Part shown: piece by piece, positions 7,601-9,683 of the stretch | Numbering within the stretch: position 1 is the stretch's first letter | Layout: each line of letters starts with the position of its first letter | DNA from: QQUD01 sp039029915 | GTDB lineage: Bacteria > Chloroflexota > Anaerolineae > Promineifilales > Promineifilaceae | Length of the DNA stretch: 9,683 nucleotides | Assembly (NCBI GenBank): GCA_039029915.1 | Contig: JBCCFD010000311.1 | Coordinates: 1 to 9,683 of the forward strand | Direction of reading: 5' to 3' | Translations under genes and position numbers: made by a program | Notes under the pieces: model-generated | Told to the model about the DNA's origin: nothing | The model's database searches: none | What the model saw: only the letters and a program-made list of their open reading frames with translations

Positions 7601-9683
7601 ATGAGGCAGAATTTACCCTAGCCGGTAACCAAGACGGGCTTACTTCTACTGAAGATGCTGCTGCTGCTGCTCAGGGCAAACGCATGTTTATGCAAACTCT
7701 GTATGCTTCAGTTTTCCAAGGGCTGAATGGCGTTGTTATCCTTGAAGGCACAACCGTTTCAACACCCGAGATTAATTTCCCCGCCTTTTTGCCGACAACG
7801 GGTGCGAATATTGGCGAGGCCTATGGAGTTGTTGAAGATTATCAAGATGCTTTGCGTGCTACGGGAGGCATCACAGATGTAGATAGCGTAAAAAAATTCT
7901 GGAAAAATTACGCGGATGCAAGAAACTTTTTAATCTCAGATGAATTGACCGTTACCTCAACCAAAGGCTCTTTTAAGCACACGCTTCTTGAAGGATCAGC
8001 ATTGATGGGGAATGCGTTAGGATCTGCCATTGCTTTAGCGAGTATGACAGCATTCCTTGCTTATACGGTTTGTAGTGAGTGTCAAGACTGGGCGGGTGCT
8101 GTTATCAACGGGGCTGAAATTGCATCAAATTTGGCCGACTTAGGGCGTCTCATACGCACAGTTTTGTCAGTCAACAAATTCCCAACAGCCGTGAAAAATA
8201 TTGCAGGCTCCGGAGGGGTCGTCACAATTATTGTAACAGTTATAACGCTTGCTGTTCTATGGGGAGTCTATATCGCTGAGTATGCGGCTAAGCCTGACTC
8301 TCTCCAAAAGCGACTGGCTGCAGTCGTAACGATTGCGGCGACGTTTGTGACCGTTGCCTTTACGATTGTGTCATTGCTGGTGATGGCAGCGGCGGCGGCA
8401 GCGACAGGGGTCGGAGCGGGTTTTGCATTGGCGATTCTTGTTTTTCTAGCCGTTTTAGGAATATGGGAAGCGATATGTGGTCTTGCTGCAACCTGCACCG
8501 GCCCCATCTCGGCAATTACGGAGTGGTTTGCTAATCTCTCTGTAAAAATTGATGATCCTTTGATCATCAATTTGGAATCGGATGATCGCTTAGATATTTC
8601 ATATCAAAATCTAGAATTAGTCGATATTGATGAGGGTTATACTTCGGCCAATCAGCTTGATTACACAATGAGAATTGTGAATACATTGGAAACGTACGAA
8701 GATCCTGATGCGAGCGATAGTCGACAGGCCGTATTCCAATATTCGCTTCAAGAAGATACCGTTGATCCTTATCCTGATTTGACCATTGATTCTATTCCCA
8801 AATGTCCAGCTGATCCAGTTTGTTATGAGGTGATAGAGGCGATTCGATTAGAGCCTTATCAAACTTGTGTCAAATGGGAAGATGGTGATTACGTTGATTC
8901 TGACTCTGGTGGCTATTATGAGCAAGAATGCGTTGAATATGGTACCGCCTATGATCCGATTACTGGTTTACGGATGACGACCACAGTTTCCCATGCCGTT
9001 GATTTGACGGATTCTGAAGGGATTAATACAAACATTGGCAGCCAACTGTTTGTTGGTGAATCATTTAGCTTACCATTTCAAGTTTGCCGACTTGGCCCTG
9101 ATGGTTGTGGTTGGTATGGTACAAAAGAAGAGTCTGGGGATGAGGATGAGTCTGATGATGTTGTTCCAGGCTGGAATCCTATACCGCTTGGCGAAGGGCA
9201 AGTGTTTGATATTTTGCCAGCTACACTCCATGAATTTGTCTCTCGAAACTGGAACAGGAACGGGTCGATTGCGTTGCCCACTCAAAAGGATGCTGATAAT
9301 GATGGCATTTTGAGTTTCGCTCACGGTGGTGAGGATTTGAACGACACCGACGCTGATGTTGATGATGATGGCTTGACGGATGGATTTGAAATCTTATTAA
9401 ATACCGACCCAACACACCATGACAGTGATGATGATGGGATTAATGATGGGGATGAGTTCCGTTATGGGACTGATCCAAGAAAAAGCGATACGGACGGTGA
9501 TGGCCTGATTGACGGTGAAGAGATTGCCGGCTGGCTGTTTACTTACCGGATTGATGAGGATGGCACGCGCCATCAAACGCGCGTTTGGTCTGACCCATTA
9601 GAACGCGACACGGATGGCGACCAACTAAGTGACCTGCAGGAACGCCTGCTGACGTTTAATCCTAATGTTGTTGATGATCCATC
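4507..9683 (+). CDS. Giant exported/membrane protein with thrombospondin type 3-like calcium repeats (partial, 3' end outside window)
   Basis: One frame stays open from the ATG at 4507 to the window edge, at least 1725 residues; I followed it codon by codon and met no stop. Order: signal peptide (1-45); Cys-free extracytoplasmic domain (46-308); membrane hairpin (309-355) with the basic loop TRRYWWTRE; charged helical stretch (363-394); Asp/Gly calcium repeats (447-593); large domain of no recognised family (about 600-1158), beta-rich in look; hydrophobic section (1165-1338); a further domain (1339-1590); a second calcium-repeat block (1595 to the edge). All 18 cysteines lie after residue 463 and fall into neighbouring pairs, suggesting disulfides outside the cytoplasm. 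The protein is very acidic. GC content is visibly lower than in torD, in places about 35% per line. It resembles very large, poorly characterised surface proteins that I associate with Chloroflexota, but no function can be given. Adhesion, envelope organisation, or delivery of a C-terminal domain are all possible. Confidence 0.93.
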   Translation, partial: MHQNSNLKSKRIKKQGQSRYQKGWLVLLIVSILITIFFWPSFATADSLSPKTAVEHAWRQATASGYYEYRSTANQITYPAPSRANVGQPPREDNLGAEGFFDSDAEDLNFTIWRDGSFNPETGIEIRSDGEKTLSRQGLGEWEEIQDVSGSFLPGGDPLGFFYGMTNIQDAGPDVRSFPNAGIELTFQRYTFDFDGPAFGHYIVQNSEKAMRENGELPPNMNLDIPQIYVQATGAGEIWLDEAGLPVRLKLSINYGAQENGEIIESHITTDYFGYDQKALAASSVTIFQNPAAWVGHQVGTLTSPDFQSSAMIGVAFVLFAIALLWVTRRYWWTREFYLALSLYLILSMLFAPLFNARELHAFSEQQYERVVHQEVMQAEVEERQEMIQALSEGSFDPHVDPFAKTVFPADSSDSEHLSQGFENPATPLATFSELAAVQTATTTAQDSDNDGLSDEDEDLVGSCDGTSNDPEICSSVADLADTDGDGLTDAEEVLILGTIATSADSDGDSISDYLEVTGFTDSNGTQWHLNPMDSDSNKDGIPDSYECLSQYDGNTVTTLDELIVACSDLDNDGLINIFDDDNDGDGVEDRVDHSPFDYFTGFTQETPLEIEVDNLAVDKPVIVTIELRPNQTEDLASYGHILDWPSGDRAGQIQRVYDTNWNTSANLSVSAPNGAYGDIRLTPMLEIQIDTAVDEAGNLPLLPNIQRTSGMAVDDWLDEDALTGYGVTVRDVYDENGDPTGELIAYVTLMPFSNSDGDETAGFAAKMLYQPSQASASNSAIADWGVPHTYRLVWLVEMLTDPCPDGNFNCKDSERLTDQYTIVHNYYEDWNLTGFSMSEQHGLEAAIITKDPNAAGSSDLNYPAEQANLAYNLAGTFITGRDCGDIQFFTSCTSDNVRDVTIATIDEAIDVWTNNEIDPFYIKNDISYPHKDYLLDVASSDATSVLDSQYTGSFATATPTLLFAYEYTERTIGLNITKNTPGVSPSLNMNDAEEITFAGMNWGSYRQVDNVWDIIPPETFIVELDAMLQENEAEFTLAGNQDGLTSTEDAAAAAQGKRMFMQTLYASVFQGLNGVVILEGTTVSTPEINFPAFLPTTGANIGEAYGVVEDYQDALRATGGITDVDSVKKFWKNYADARNFLISDELTVTSTKGSFKHTLLEGSALMGNALGSAIALASMTAFLAYTVCSECQDWAGAVINGAEIASNLADLGRLIRTVLSVNKFPTAVKNIAGSGGVVTIIVTVITLAVLWGVYIAEYAAKPDSLQKRLAAVVTIAATFVTVAFTIVSLLVMAAAAAATGVGAGFALAILVFLAVLGIWEAICGLAATCTGPISAITEWFANLSVKIDDPLIINLESDDRLDISYQNLELVDIDEGYTSANQLDYTMRIVNTLETYEDPDASDSRQAVFQYSLQEDTVDPYPDLTIDSIPKCPADPVCYEVIEAIRLEPYQTCVKWEDGDYVDSDSGGYYEQECVEYGTAYDPITGLRMTTTVSHAVDLTDSEGINTNIGSQLFVGESFSLPFQVCRLGPDGCGWYGTKEESGDEDESDDVVPGWNPIPLGEGQVFDILPATLHEFVSRNWNRNGSIALPTQKDADNDGILSFAHGGEDLNDTDADVDDDGLTDGFEILLNTDPTHHDSDDDGINDGDEFRYGTDPRKSDTDGDGLIDGEEIAGWLFTYRIDEDGTRHQTRVWSDPLERDTDGDQLSDLQERLLTFNPNVVDDP
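4642..5430 (+). other. N-terminal extracytoplasmic domain of the giant protein (residues 46-308)
   Basis: The mature N-terminus starts with an alpha-helical-looking segment (TAVEHAWRQATASGYYEY). Alternating strand-like stretches follow, ending in a segment with GAGEIWLDEAGLPVRLKLSI (residues about 234-253). The Gly-x-Gly-Glu-(Ile/Leu)-Trp-Leu-Asp pattern within a sheet recalls LolA/LppX-type lipid-binding folds, where strands report probe-like sentences such as these, but the resemblance is by eye and weak. It contains no cysteine at all, unlike the rest of the protein. Confidence 0.35.
5431..5571 (+). other. Two-helix membrane hairpin of the giant protein (residues 309-355)
   Basis: SSAMIGVAFVLFAIALLWV (309-327) and FYLALSLYLILSMLFAPLF (337-355) are membrane-length hydrophobic stretches joined by the short loop TRRYWWTRE, which holds three arginines. 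By the positive-inside rule the loop is cytoplasmic, so both the preceding domain and everything after the hairpin would lie outside. A predicted helical, Glu/Gln-rich stretch (residues 363-394) follows directly. Confidence 0.75.
5845..6285 (+). other. First block of thrombospondin type 3-like calcium-binding repeats (residues 447-593)
   Basis: Repeats of the pattern D-x-D-x-D-G-x-x-D-x-x-E are seen at residues 447-458 (DSDNDGLSDEDE), 482-493 (DTDGDGLTDAEE), 505-516 (DSDGDSISDYLE), 534-547 (DSDSNKDGIPDSYE) and 569-593 (LDNDGL, then DDDNDGDGVEDRVD). In this family the aspartates bind Ca2+ and stiffen the chain, so the block is probably a calcium-rigidified stalk. Cys464/Cys474 and Cys548/Cys567 lie within it. 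Confidence 0.9.
7999..8520 (+). other. Internal hydrophobic Ala/Val-rich section of the giant protein (residues 1165-1338)
   Basis: About four membrane-length segments can be made out: residues 1165-1188, 1236-1256, 1270-1298 and 1302-1322, the last two separated by only a Thr-Gly-Val-Gly turn. A run of six alanines falls at 1294-1299. CxxC (Cys1189-Ser-Glu-Cys1192) follows the first segment, and Cys1324/Cys1330 follow the last. Such a section deep inside a calcium-repeat surface protein is unexpected. It may be a true polytopic membrane domain, or a hydrophobic domain that inserts only under certain conditions. Confidence 0.75.
9289..9683 (+). other. Second block of thrombospondin type 3-like calcium repeats (residues 1595 to window edge)
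   Basis: The repeats here are more regular than in the first block: DADNDGIL (1595), DADVDDDGLTDGFE (to 1628), DSDDDGINDGDE (1639-1650), DTDGDGLIDGEE (1661-1672) and DTDGDQLSDLQE (1701-1712). The typical linkers NTDPTHH and YGTDPRKS lie between the early units. The block continues past the window, so the length of this stalk and whatever it carries are unknown. Confidence 0.9.

Noticed and set aside
7657..7671. Five GCT codons in a row (Ala run) as a possible slippage site
   Set aside because: Trinucleotide changes stay in frame, and the run is too short to single out from ordinary Ala-rich sequence.
5845..9683. RTX toxin or haemolysin-type calcium repeats
   Set aside because: The GGxGxDxxx nonapeptide is absent; the motif is DxDxDGxxDxxE, the thrombospondin type 3-like type.

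Overview
The window reads as a stretch of a free-living bacterial chromosome, most likely from the Chloroflexota (Anaerolineae, Caldilineae or Ardenticatenia type). That placement is an inference. It rests on the combination of a soluble-looking molybdopterin oxidoreductase with NrfD and TorD partners, a giant calcium-repeat surface protein, a scatter of short tandem repeats, and a strongly over-represented palindrome ACGGCCGT. No rRNA or marker gene is present to confirm it. All recognisable genes lie on the + strand.

Positions 1-4250 hold the end of a respiratory-type molybdoenzyme operon. It contains the last 50 residues of an NrfD/PsrC-like membrane anchor (1-153), a 1006-residue molybdopterin/[4Fe-4S] catalytic subunit (158-3178), and a TorD-family maturation chaperone with an extra C-terminal domain (3267-4250). 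The anchor would exchange electrons with the quinone pool, the catalytic subunit would carry Mo-bisPGD and one Fe-S cluster, and the chaperone would hold the apo-enzyme for cofactor loading. The electron-transfer (four-cluster ferredoxin) subunit expected in such complexes is not in view and probably lies upstream. The substrate cannot be read from the sequence.

Positions 4251-4506 are a 256-base intergenic region. It holds a perfect 11-bp inverted repeat that abuts a plausible extended -10 promoter, followed by an untranslated leader and a strong ribosome binding site. It appears to start a new transcription unit.

Positions 4507-9683 are one uninterrupted reading frame of at least 1725 codons that runs off the end of the window. 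It encodes a giant exported protein with these parts in order: signal peptide; cysteine-free N-terminal domain; two-helix membrane hairpin; short charged helical stretch; a block of thrombospondin type 3-like Asp/Gly calcium repeats; a large domain of no recognised family; a 180-residue very hydrophobic Ala/Val-rich section with about four membrane-length segments; a cysteine-containing domain; and a second block of calcium repeats still continuing at the edge. Its function is unknown. It is the most interesting object here.

Across the window there are period-7 and period-8 short tandem repeats (two of them inside the oxidoreductase gene) and nine exact copies of ACGGCCGT, about sixty times the number expected by chance.
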